Shown here: positions 1 to 7,631 of the stretch, one piece after another
Layout of the letters: each line of letters starts with the position of its first letter
Numbering within the stretch: position 1 is the stretch's first letter
From: Paeniroseomonas aquatica
GTDB lineage: Bacteria > Pseudomonadota > Alphaproteobacteria > Acetobacterales > Acetobacteraceae
Length of the DNA: 39,336 nucleotides
Direction of reading: 5' to 3'
Assembly: GCF_030409335.1 (NCBI RefSeq)
Contig: NZ_JAUFPN010000185.1
Location: forward strand, 1 to 39,336
Notes under the pieces: model-generated
Seen by the model: the letters and a program-made list of their open reading frames with translations, nothing else
What the model was told of the DNA's origin: nothing
Database searches by the model: none
Position numbers and translations under genes: made by a program

Positions 1-136
1 TAAGGTTGATAACACGGCATGCAAATTCGTCAAACAAGATAATTATCGTCAAAAAAAAGATTCCGCCGCCCGGCCGGGCCGCGCCCTCCCGCCGCGGAGG
101 CTGGAGGATCGCCGGACGGCATGCGACCCTCACCGC

Positions 137-1501
137 ATGACCTTTCGCCGCCGCACCCTCCTCGGCTTCAGCATCCTCCCGGCCATGCCGCGCCCCGCCC
201 AGGCCCAAGCCCAGGCCCAGGCCCAGGCCCAGGCCGAGTATCCCCCGGTCCTGTTCCTGCACGGGAACGGCGACCATGCCGCCCTCTGGCAGACCACCCT
301 CTGGCGCTTCGAGTCGAACGGCTTCGCCCGGGACCGGCTGCTCGCGGCGAACTTCCCGGACCCGCTGGCGCGGGACGACGACGCCGTGCCGCAGCCCAAC
401 CGCAGCGGCAGCGCGGAGCAGACCGGGCGCCTCGCCGCCTTCGCCGGCGACCTGCGGCAGCGGACCGGCGCCGCCCGCATCGCCCTCGTCGGCAACAGCC
501 GGGGCGGCAACCCGATCCGCGACTTCACCCTGCACCAGGGCGGCGCCGGGCAGGTCTCCCATGCGGTGCTCTGCGGCACCCCGAACCGCGGCGTCCAGGA
601 CTGGCCCGAACGGGCGGGCAACGAGTTCAGCGGCCGGGGGGCCTTCCTCGGCCGCCTCAACGGCGGGCCGAGCGACGTGGTGGCCGGCACGGCCTTCCTG
701 ACGCTGCGCAGCGACGGCAACGACCTCTATGCCCAGCCACGCGCGGTCTGGTCGCCGCAGACGCCGGACCGCGCCACCGGCACGGATGTGGACGGGCCCG
801 CGCTGCGCGGCGCGACCAACCTCGTCCTGCCCGGCCTCGACCATCGCGAAACGGCCTATCACGCGCGCGCCTTCGCCGAGATGTTCCGCTTCATCACCGG
901 CCGGGCGCCGGCCCGCATCGCGGTGGTGCCGGAGGCGCGGCCGGTGCTGGACGGCATCGTCACCGGCACGCCGGGCGGCGTCCAGACCAACCGCCCGGTC
1001 GAGGGCGCGGTGGTCGAGATCTTCCGCACCGACCCGGACACCGGCGCCCGCCTGGGCGAGGCCCTGCATCGCCGCACCACCGGTGCCGACGGCCGCTGGG
1101 GGCCGGCGGCGGTCGAGCCCGGCTGGTCGCTGGAGCTGGTCGTCGCGGCGCCCGGGCACCCCATCACCCATGTCTACCGCTCCGGCATCCCGCGCTCGTC
1201 GGCGGTGATGCACCTGCGCCCGGCCCGGCCGCTGACGGCCGAGGACCGCGCCGCCGGCGGCGTGCTATTGTTCACCCGGCCGCGCGGCTACTTCGGCCTG
1301 CCGCGGGACACCATCCTGCTGGATGGCGCCGTGCCGCGCGACGTGCCGGCGGGCATCGCCCGTGCCGCCACCGCCACCCTGCGACTGCCGGCGGCGGAGC
1401 TCGGCCGGCCGGTCCCGGCCCTGTTCAACGACGAGCGCATCGTCGCCCGGGCCTGGCCCAGCGCCGAGGGCCGCATCGCCGTGGCGGAGCTGACCTGGTG
1501 A
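137..1501 (+). CDS. Exported alpha/beta-fold hydrolase (lipase/esterase-like)
   Basis: A 454-residue secreted hydrolase of the lipase/esterase superfamily; substrate unknown. The N-terminus FRRRTLLGF resembles a twin-arginine-type signal and is followed by a run of Ala-Gln dipeptides that ends in AEYPP, where the mature chain probably begins. FLHGNGDH gives the oxyanion strand-turn, and GNSRGG near residue 118 is a canonical nucleophile elbow (G-x-S-x-G). From about residue 270 there is a second region (VEGAVVEIFRTD, then TTGADGRWGP) that looks like a carboxypeptidase-regulatory-like beta-sandwich, so the protein is an esterase domain plus a surface domain. The nearest GGAGG is about 30 bases upstream, so the start is not well supported by a Shine-Dalgarno site. 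It stands alone and converges on the leftward gene that ends at 1565. Confidence 0.8.
   Translation: MTFRRRTLLGFSILPAMPRPAQAQAQAQAQAQAEYPPVLFLHGNGDHAALWQTTLWRFESNGFARDRLLAANFPDPLARDDDAVPQPNRSGSAEQTGRLAAFAGDLRQRTGAARIALVGNSRGGNPIRDFTLHQGGAGQVSHAVLCGTPNRGVQDWPERAGNEFSGRGAFLGRLNGGPSDVVAGTAFLTLRSDGNDLYAQPRAVWSPQTPDRATGTDVDGPALRGATNLVLPGLDHRETAYHARAFAEMFRFITGRAPARIAVVPEARPVLDGIVTGTPGGVQTNRPVEGAVVEIFRTDPDTGARLGEALHRRTTGADGRWGPAAVEPGWSLELVVAAPGHPITHVYRSGIPRSSAVMHLRPARPLTAEDRAAGGVLLFTRPRGYFGLPRDTILLDGAVPRDVPAGIARAATATLRLPAAELGRPVPALFNDERIVARAWPSAEGRIAVAELTW
197..235 (+). repeat. Hexanucleotide tandem repeat in the signal-peptide region
   Basis: Six consecutive units of GCCCAG (the second is GCCCAA) followed by GCC encode an Ala-Gln ladder of 12 residues between the hydrophobic part of the signal peptide and the mature protein. 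The unit is a multiple of three, so slippage would change the length of the segment without breaking the reading frame. Confidence 0.9.
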
Positions 1502-1564
1502 GCGGCCGGCGCGGTCCAGGGGGCGGCACCGGCCAGCCGGGGTGATGCGCCGGCGGGCGCGGCG

Positions 1565-3313
1565 TCATCCGGCCCGGGGGCGGGCCGGGGCCCTGTCCCT
1601 GGCCCCCGCCCCGGCCCCCGCCCCGGCCCCTGCGGCCTGCCCCGCCGCGCTTTCGTCCCGCAAGGCTTCGCCCAGGATCTCCGCCACCTGCCGGCGCATG
1701 CGCATGGTGGTCGGCACGTGGTCGAGGCCGGACTCGATCCGGATCGTCAGGCCGGGCCAGTGCCTGGCGCTCCGGCGCGGCAGGCCGAGGGCCTCGTTCC
1801 AGATGCCGTGGCTGGGATCCTCCGCCCCCAGCAGGACGAAGACCGCCACCCCGCGCCGCGTCAGGGTCTCGAGCGCCTGGCGGGGCCGGCCCGCCGCGTC
1901 GCCGCGCAGCCATTGCCGGCCGCGGGCCGCCGCCGCGGCGAGCTGCCCCCAGAGCACCCGGCCGATGGCGAGCTCGCCCCGGCGCAGCTTGAGCCAGGCC
2001 TGCGGCTGGCCGAGCGCGCGCAGGTAGGTTGCCGGCCCGCGGGACATGACCCGCGCCATCTGCAGCATCTGGTCGCCGGCGCGCCACTGGAACACGAGCT
2101 GGTTGACCAGCAACAGCCGCTCGACCCGCGGCTCGGCCAGTGCGGCGTGGAAGGCGTGATAGGCCCCGGAACAGGTGCCCTGCAGGGCGAAGCGCCGGTA
2201 GCCGCGCGCCGCCAGGGCATCGATCGCCGCGCGGAAATCCTCCAGGCGGTCGGTCTCATAGGCATGCGTGTCGCCTTCCGCCGGCGAGCGGCTGTCGCCG
2301 AGCCCGGCGAAATCCAGCCGCAGCGAGGCGATGCCCCGGGCCGCGAGGTGCCGCGCCAGCACCACCGTGCTGCGCCCGAAGCCCACCCGCGGATCGTAGC
2401 CGGTATTGCCGATGATGACCGCGAGGCCGGGCGGCGCCTCGCCCGCCGGCCGGGCGAGGATCCCGACCAGGGCCGCCGCCGGGCCGAAGCGGAGCGGCTG
2501 CTCGACCCAGCCCTCGCCCGCCAGGGCGGGCATGGGATCGGGCGCTGCCGCCGGCACCGCGTCGCGGGGCGGGTGCCGGCGGCGCAGCCAGTCGATGGCG
2601 CGGTCGAAATCGGCCAGCGGCGGCGGGTGGTCTAACTGCGCGTGCAGCAGCGCCTTGAGGCCCTCGAAAGGCAGGGTGGCGACCGCGGCGCCGCTGCCGC
2701 GCCAGGCCTCGACGCAGGCCGCCGCGGCGGCCGCGGGGCCGGCGGCCAGCAGCAGCACGGCCTGGTCCGGGCGCAGCGCGACATGGCCGAGCGCGAGCTC
2801 CGCCAGCCGGTCCAGCGCGTCGCGCGGCAGCCAGCAGCCATCCGCCTCGAGATGGCCGGGCTCCGGCGCCGTGCTGGCGAAGCGCTCGGCGGCGCGCCAT
2901 TCGCGCACCTGGTCGCGGCCGGACAGCGGCGGCCCGAGCAGCATCAGGGCGGCGACGTCGGCCCGCCTGGCGGTCGCCGCCATGCCGAGCAGGGCGCCGA
3001 GGCGGAAGCCGCAGACCACGATGCGGGTCGCGCCGGAGAGCGTCCGCAGCCGGTCAGCGGCGGCCCGGATGGCCGCGAGCCAGGCCTCCGGCGCAGGCTC
3101 CGTCAGCTCGGCGGAATCGCCGCTGCCGGGGTAGTCCATGCGCAGCGTCGCATAGCCGGCCGCCGCCAGCCGGTCCGCCAGCAGCCGCAGCGCGCGATGC
3201 GACACGCAGGCCTCGCGCCCCAGCGCCGGGCAGACCAGCACGGCCGTCTCGCTGCCGCCGCCGGCCGACGCATGCAGCCAGCCGAAGCCGCCGGCGATCA
3301 GGACGGGCCGCAT
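1565..3313 (-). CDS. Fused tandem alpha/beta hydrolase, exosortase-A-hydrolase-like
   Basis: A 582-residue cytoplasmic protein made of two alpha/beta-hydrolase domains. Domain 1 (about residues 1-270) has RMDYPGSGDS and, at the nucleophile elbow, GFRLGALL, with Arg where serine is expected. Domain 2 (about 290-560) has IIGNTGYDPRVG, RLDFAGLGDS and an elbow GTCSGA with Cys at the nucleophile position. From memory of the families, RLGALL is typical of the exosortase-A-associated hydrolase 2 and the Cys elbow of hydrolase 1; here they appear as one chain. The C-terminus is an Ala-Gly ladder coded by a 12-base repeat. The start ATG at 3313 shares one base with the TGA of the upstream gene (TGATG), which implies translational coupling and sets the start. 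The open frame continues upstream to 4612, but that part is out of frame with the beta-lactamase-like gene and is a shadow. Confidence 0.75.
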   Translation of the reverse strand: MRPVLIAGGFGWLHASAGGGSETAVLVCPALGREACVSHRALRLLADRLAAAGYATLRMDYPGSGDSAELTEPAPEAWLAAIRAAADRLRTLSGATRIVVCGFRLGALLGMAATARRADVAALMLLGPPLSGRDQVREWRAAERFASTAPEPGHLEADGCWLPRDALDRLAELALGHVALRPDQAVLLLAAGPAAAAAACVEAWRGSGAAVATLPFEGLKALLHAQLDHPPPLADFDRAIDWLRRRHPPRDAVPAAAPDPMPALAGEGWVEQPLRFGPAAALVGILARPAGEAPPGLAVIIGNTGYDPRVGFGRSTVVLARHLAARGIASLRLDFAGLGDSRSPAEGDTHAYETDRLEDFRAAIDALAARGYRRFALQGTCSGAYHAFHAALAEPRVERLLLVNQLVFQWRAGDQMLQMARVMSRGPATYLRALGQPQAWLKLRRGELAIGRVLWGQLAAAAARGRQWLRGDAAGRPRQALETLTRRGVAVFVLLGAEDPSHGIWNEALGLPRRSARHWPGLTIRIESGLDHVPTTMRMRRQVAEILGEALRDESAAGQAAGAGAGAGAGARDRAPARPRAG

Positions 3314-4578
3314 CAGCCGGCCTCCCCGGCCGCGGGCTGGGCATGGGACTGGGCATGGGATTGGGCAGGGGGCTCGCCCTCGGACAGGGCCCGGGACAGC
3401 CGCTGCAGCAGCGCCGGCCAGTCGAGCTCGCCGGTCCGGTCGCCGGTGCGGAGCAGCACCATGCCGCGGGCGCGCGAGACGTACAGCACCTGGCCGAAGA
3501 GGCCGGAGGCGAAGATGTCGGGCGGGCCCGCCGGGTTGGCGAAGCTCCACCACAGCAGGCCGTAGCCCGGCGCCCCCTCCGGCGCGGTCGCGGCCTGGCC
3601 CAGGCCGGCGATCCAGTCCGCCGGCAGCAGCCGCGTGCCGTTGGCCAGCACCCCGCCCCGCAGCACCAGCGCGCCGATCCGCAGGTAGTCCTCGGCGCAG
3701 GCGGCGATGCCGCTTTCCATCTTCTCGAAGCCTTGGGCGTTGCTGTCGAGGATCCATTCGGCCGGGCAGGCCGCGCCCATCGGGCGCCAGAGCCGGCGTT
3801 CCAGGAAGCCCGATGGGGTCTCGCCGCTGGCGCGGGCGAGCGCCATCCCCAGCAGCATCGCGTTGCGGTCGTCGTAGAGGAAACGCTCCCCGGGCCCGAC
3901 CTCCGGCCGCACCGCCGCCGCCACCGCCCGGAGGTCGGGCGCGAAATGCATGCGCTGCGCCGCCCGCCAGGGCAGGCTGAGCGGACCCAGCGGCCACCGG
4001 TTGTCGAGGGCGAAGCCCGATTGCATGTCGAGCAGGTGGCGCAGCGTGACGCCGGAGCCGCGCAGGCCGGGGACCTCGGGCAGCAGCGTCTCGGCCGGGC
4101 TGTCCGGCGGCGGCAGCAGCCCGTCGCCGATCGCCGCGCCGACCAGCAGGCTGGTGACGGATTTCGCGACGGAGAAGGAATTCTGCGGGCTGCGCGGGCC
4201 ATGGCCGTTCAGGTAGGCGGCATAGGCCAGCCGGCCGTCCCGCAGCACCAGCAGCGTGTTGGTCCCGGCCTGCGCCAGCGTCTCCGGCAGCCGCGCGCCG
4301 GTCCAGGCGGCGCCGCCGATGCGGCCGAAGGCCTCGGCCACCGCCGCCGCGCCCTCCGGCGCCCGCGGCAGGGGCGACGGCACGGCCGGGGCGGCGATGG
4401 CCCGGACCGGGAAGCGCTGCCGGTCGAGCGGGCTGGGGTGCTGCCAGAGGACCAGGCGGCGCACGTAGTCCGGGCCGAATTGCCAGGCGGCGATGCCGAG
4501 GTCGGCGGCCAGGACGGCCACGCCGAAGGCGGCGGCGGCTAGGGCGAGGAGAACCAGCGGCGAAAACAGCATCTTCAT
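3313..4578 (-). CDS. Beta-lactamase-fold serine hydrolase, membrane-anchored
   Basis: A 421-residue class C beta-lactamase/esterase-family protein (6-aminohexanoate-dimer-hydrolase-like). A hydrophobic N-terminus (MLFSPLVLLALAAAAFGV) anchors or exports it. The catalytic SxxK motif is SVAKS, the second motif is the YDDRN region, and SGLFGQ stands near the place of the usual third motif. Such proteins hydrolyse esters or amides rather than acting as true beta-lactamases. ATG 4578 was preferred over a start at 4608 because GAGGT lies a few bases before it. The C-terminus carries a short repeated Ala-Gln-Ser-His segment coded by a 12-base repeat at 3339-3374. It overlaps the fused hydrolase by one base, so the two form an operon, and it is divergent from the GH2 gene. 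Confidence 0.82.
   Translation of the reverse strand: MKMLFSPLVLLALAAAAFGVAVLAADLGIAAWQFGPDYVRRLVLWQHPSPLDRQRFPVRAIAAPAVPSPLPRAPEGAAAVAEAFGRIGGAAWTGARLPETLAQAGTNTLLVLRDGRLAYAAYLNGHGPRSPQNSFSVAKSVTSLLVGAAIGDGLLPPPDSPAETLLPEVPGLRGSGVTLRHLLDMQSGFALDNRWPLGPLSLPWRAAQRMHFAPDLRAVAAAVRPEVGPGERFLYDDRNAMLLGMALARASGETPSGFLERRLWRPMGAACPAEWILDSNAQGFEKMESGIAACAEDYLRIGALVLRGGVLANGTRLLPADWIAGLGQAATAPEGAPGYGLLWWSFANPAGPPDIFASGLFGQVLYVSRARGMVLLRTGDRTGELDWPALLQRLSRALSEGEPPAQSHAQSHAQPAAGEAG
3339..3374 (-). repeat. Three 12-base tandem units
   Basis: Three imperfect copies of GGGCATGGGACT (plus-strand sense) lie in frame at the 3' end of the beta-lactamase-like gene and encode a hydrophilic Ala-Gln-Ser-His tail. 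Confidence 0.7.
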
Positions 4579-4695
4579 CGTTACCTCGGCAGGCGATGGC
4601 CACGACATTCACGGTATTGGCGAAGGGCCCGCCTTATTTGACGAAATCGCGATACGACTATGCCTGTGCTTCAATGATCATTAGGAACGTCCGCC

Positions 4696-7188
4696 ATGGC
4701 AATGGTCGATTCCATCGATGGCCTGCAGCGGACGAGCCTGGAGGCGGGCTGGGAATTCTGCAGCACCGCCGCCGATGCCGTCGCCACGCCGGCGGCCTTC
4801 GGCCCGGCCGCGTGGCGGCCGGCGGTGGTGCCGGGCACGGTGGCGACGGCGCTGCGCGCCGCCGGCCTGGCCGATGCGGCGACCCTGGCCGGCCTCGCCG
4901 CCCGGGACCACTGGTACCGCCTGGCCTTCGTCGCCGAAGGCCCGCACCGGCTCCGCTTCGAGGGGCTGGCGACGCTGGCCGAGGTCTGGTGCAACGGCGA
5001 GCTCCTGCTGTGCTCGCACAGCATGTTCCGCGCCCAGGAGGCCGCCTTCCTGGGCCGCGGCGACAACCTGCTGCAGATCCGCTTCCGCGCCGCCGCGCCG
5101 GTGCTGGCGGCGCTGCGGCAGGGCCGGCCCCGGCCGCGATGGCGGCCCGTCCTGGCGCAGGAGCCCGGGCTGCGCTGGCTGCGCGCCACCCAGCTCGGCC
5201 ACATGCCGGGCTGGGAGCCGGCGATCCCGGTGGTCGGCCCCTACCGCCCGGTCCTGCTGCTGCGCGAGACCGGGCCGCTCCGCGTCGCGGCCGTGCAGCT
5301 GCGGCCGTCGCTCGATGCCGATGGCCGGACCGGCCGGCTGTCGCTGCGCCTGCGGCTGGCGCCGGGCTGCGAGCCCGGCGCCGCGCTGCTGCGCTGCGCC
5401 GGTGCCGCGGCCCCGCTGCAGGCGCTCGGCGACGGGCTCTGGGGCGCCGCGCTGCGGCTGCCGGAGGTGCCGGTCTGGTGGCCGGCGACCCATGGCGGGC
5501 AGCCGCGCCACGCCGCGGCGGTGGAGACCGCGGCGGGCGCCATCCGCTTCGCCCCGACCGGCTTTCGCCGCATCGAGCGCGAGGCGCGCGAGGACGGCCG
5601 CTTCCGGCTGCGGGTGAACGGCGAGGCCCTGTTCTGCCGCGGCGCCTGCTGGGCGCCGCCCGACCCCGCCGGCCTGCCCGGCGACGCGGCGGCGCTGCGG
5701 CCGACGCTGCTGGCGGCGCGCGCGGCGGGGATGAACATGCTGCGGGTCGGCGGCACCATGGCCTATGAGGCGCCGGCCTTCCACGCGCTCTGCGACGAGC
5801 TCGGGCTGCTGGTCTGGCAGGAGTTGATGTTCGCCAATTTCGACTACCCCGCGGCCGATCCGGCGTTCCTCGCCGAGGCGGTGGCGGAGGCCGAGGAGCT
5901 GCTGGAGCGGCTGGAGGCGTCCCCCAGCCTGGCGGTGCTCTGCGGCGGCAGCGAGGTGCAGCAGCAGGCGGCCATGCTCGGCGCGCCGCGCACCGCCTGG
6001 GCGCCGGGGCGGCTGTTCGACGATGCGCTCGCCGGGGTCGCGGCGCGGCTGGCCCCCGGGGTGCCCTGGCTGCCGGGCTCGCCGAGCGGCGGCGACCCGC
6101 CCTTCCGGGTCGATACCGGCGTCGCGCATTACTACGGCGTCGGCGCCTACATGCGGCCGCTCGAGGACGCCCGCCGCTGCGGCCTGGGCTTTGCGGCGGA
6201 GGCGCTGGCCTTCGCCAACGTGCCGGACGCCGGGTCGCCGGCCCTGGCCGGCTGGCCGCCGGTGCACCACCCGGGCTGGAAGGCGGGCGTCCCCCGCGAC
6301 CCCGGGGCCTCCTGGGACTTCGAGGATGTCCGCGACCACTACCTGGCCCGGCTGCATGGGCTGGATCCCGGGCTGCTGCGCCGCTCCGACCCGGAGCGCT
6401 ACCTGCGCCTGTCGCGCGCGGTCACCGCCCAGGTGATGGAGGCCTGCTTCACGGAATGGCGGCGGGTCGGCAGCGACTGCGGCGGCGCGCTGGTCTGGCT
6501 GCTGCGCGACGTCCAGCCCGGCGCCGGCTGGGGCGTGCTGGACCATGCCGGCGAGCCGAAGGCCGCCTGGCATGCGCTGCGCCGGTCGTTCCGCCCCCTG
6601 CAGCTGCTGCTGACCGACGAGGGCTGCAACGGGCTCGACCTGCATCTGCTGAACGAGCATGCGACGGCCTTCGCGGGCCGGGTCGCGCTCCGGGCGCTGC
6701 GCGCCGACGGCCGGGTCCTGGCGGCCGGGGAGGCCCCGGTCGTGCTGCCGCCGCGCGGCGCCCTGCGGATGCCGGCGCAGGCGCTGCTGGAGCATTTCGT
6801 CGACCTCAACGCGGCCTATCGCTTCGGGCCGGTCCGGCACGCCTGCGTCGTGGCGGCGCTGCGGGACGCGGCGGGGCGGGAGGTCGCCGATGCCTGGTCG
6901 TTTCCCGCCGGCCTGCCGGTCGCGCCCATGCCGCTCGGGCTCGAGGCGCGGCTCGAGGGCAGCGCCGCGGCGGGCTGGTCGCTCCTGCTCGGGACGCAGC
7001 GCCCGGCGGTGATGGTGCATGTCGAGGCGCCGCACTGGCGGGCGGCGGAGAACTGGTTCCACCTGGCGCCCGGCCCGCCGCGGGCGGTCGCGCTGCTGCC
7101 ACGCGGCGACCCTTCGCTGCCGGTCCAGGGCGAGGTGCATGCGCTGAACGGCGAGGCGCCCGCCGGCTTCCGGCAGGCGGCGGACTGA
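4696..7188 (+). CDS. Glycoside hydrolase family 2 protein, beta-mannosidase-like
   Basis: An 830-residue protein with the GH2 layout: a sugar-binding sandwich domain (residues 1-180; PGTVATAL, WYRLAF, LATLAEVWCNGELL), an immunoglobulin-like domain (about 190-290), a TIM barrel (about 300-620) and C-terminal sandwich domains. It has no signal peptide, so it is probably cytoplasmic. The likely acid/base is Glu420 in CGGSEVQQ and the likely nucleophile Glu502 in GFAAEALAF. GH2 enzymes normally have Asn directly before the acid/base; here it is Ser419, so activity or specificity may be unusual. AGGA lies 8-10 bases before the ATG, directly after the palindrome AATGATCATT (4673-4682). A hairpin terminator follows, so it is probably transcribed apart from the carrier-protein operon, although it lies next to it. 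Confidence 0.82.
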   Translation: MAMVDSIDGLQRTSLEAGWEFCSTAADAVATPAAFGPAAWRPAVVPGTVATALRAAGLADAATLAGLAARDHWYRLAFVAEGPHRLRFEGLATLAEVWCNGELLLCSHSMFRAQEAAFLGRGDNLLQIRFRAAAPVLAALRQGRPRPRWRPVLAQEPGLRWLRATQLGHMPGWEPAIPVVGPYRPVLLLRETGPLRVAAVQLRPSLDADGRTGRLSLRLRLAPGCEPGAALLRCAGAAAPLQALGDGLWGAALRLPEVPVWWPATHGGQPRHAAAVETAAGAIRFAPTGFRRIEREAREDGRFRLRVNGEALFCRGACWAPPDPAGLPGDAAALRPTLLAARAAGMNMLRVGGTMAYEAPAFHALCDELGLLVWQELMFANFDYPAADPAFLAEAVAEAEELLERLEASPSLAVLCGGSEVQQQAAMLGAPRTAWAPGRLFDDALAGVAARLAPGVPWLPGSPSGGDPPFRVDTGVAHYYGVGAYMRPLEDARRCGLGFAAEALAFANVPDAGSPALAGWPPVHHPGWKAGVPRDPGASWDFEDVRDHYLARLHGLDPGLLRRSDPERYLRLSRAVTAQVMEACFTEWRRVGSDCGGALVWLLRDVQPGAGWGVLDHAGEPKAAWHALRRSFRPLQLLLTDEGCNGLDLHLLNEHATAFAGRVALRALRADGRVLAAGEAPVVLPPRGALRMPAQALLEHFVDLNAAYRFGPVRHACVVAALRDAAGREVADAWSFPAGLPVAPMPLGLEARLEGSAAAGWSLLLGTQRPAVMVHVEAPHWRAAENWFHLAPGPPRAVALLPRGDPSLPVQGEVHALNGEAPAGFRQAAD

Positions 7189-7213
7189 CCCGCCGGGCCG
7201 GCGGGCCGCCATG

Positions 7214-7242
7214 TCGCATTCCCGAGAATGTGATCTTTTTTT
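7214..7242 (+). terminator. Rho-independent terminator after the GH2 gene
   Basis: An 8-bp stem (TCGCATTC with GAATGTGA, one G-T pair) with loop CCGA is followed by TC and seven T residues. It lies 25 bases after the GH2 stop codon and is the clearest intrinsic terminator in the window. Confidence 0.8.
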
Positions 7243-7290
7243 AGGCCTGTTCCCGTAATTATTTGTTTACCACGGCAACATCCGGGCCGA

Positions 7291-7321
7291 GGCTCGCAAC
7301 GAGCCGAACAAGAAATGTTCG
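7291..7321 (+). promoter_or_regulatory. Two stem-loops in the leader of the carrier-protein operon
   Basis: GGCTCG-CAA-CGAGCC (7291-7305) is a perfect 6-bp stem with a 3-base loop. CGAACA-AGAAA-TGTTCG (7305-7321) is a perfect 6-bp inverted repeat with a 5-base spacer. They share base 7305 and end one base before the GGAGGG Shine-Dalgarno site of the carrier-protein gene (7323-7328). As RNA they could control translation; as DNA the second could be an operator. The function is inferred. Confidence 0.5.
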
Positions 7322-7337
7322 TGGAGGGTGGCGATAC

Positions 7338-7631
7338 ATGGCCGCTGATGGACAAGCAACATCCATGTCCGACGCCGGGATCCTGACGCGGATCCGCGGC
7401 CTGGTCGGCGACCATGGGCAGCTCGCGCTGGACGTGGCGACCCTGCCGGACGATGCGGATCTCTACGATGCCGGCCTGTCCTCGATGGCCACCGTGCAGC
7501 TGATGCTGGCGATCGAGGAGGCCTTCGACCTCGAGGTTCCCGACCGGCTGCTCAACCGCGGGACCTTCCGCAGCCTCGCCGCCATCGGCCGCGTGGTGAC
7601 GGAGCTGCTGGCCGCGACGCCCGGCCGATGA
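7338..7631 (+). CDS. Small carrier protein partner of the amino acid ligase
   Basis: A 97-residue acyl/peptidyl carrier protein. The motif LYDAGLSSMATVQLML corresponds to the ACP signature GxDSLxxVEL, placing the phosphopantetheine serine at Ser49. FDLEVPDRLLN is the usual helix III region. The GL-S-S-x-A-x-VQLML form is, from memory, characteristic of the carriers served by aaRS-like amino acid:[carrier protein] ligases rather than of fatty-acid ACP. ATG 7338 was chosen because GGAGGG lies 9-14 bases before it; a second ATG nine codons on is possible. Its TGA overlaps the next gene's ATG by four bases. Confidence 0.88.
   Translation: MAADGQATSMSDAGILTRIRGLVGDHGQLALDVATLPDDADLYDAGLSSMATVQLMLAIEEAFDLEVPDRLLNRGTFRSLAAIGRVVTELLAATPGR

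Noticed and set aside
4681-7212. An 843-codon open frame opposite the GH2 gene
   Set aside because: The composition is Arg/Gln/Pro-rich with no fold-like pattern; the plus strand carries clear GH2 motifs.
7305-7321. GAAC-N7-GTTC as a second LexA site
   Set aside because: The alphaproteobacterial box is a direct repeat (GTTC-N7-GTTC); this is an inverted repeat and the genes are not damage-related.
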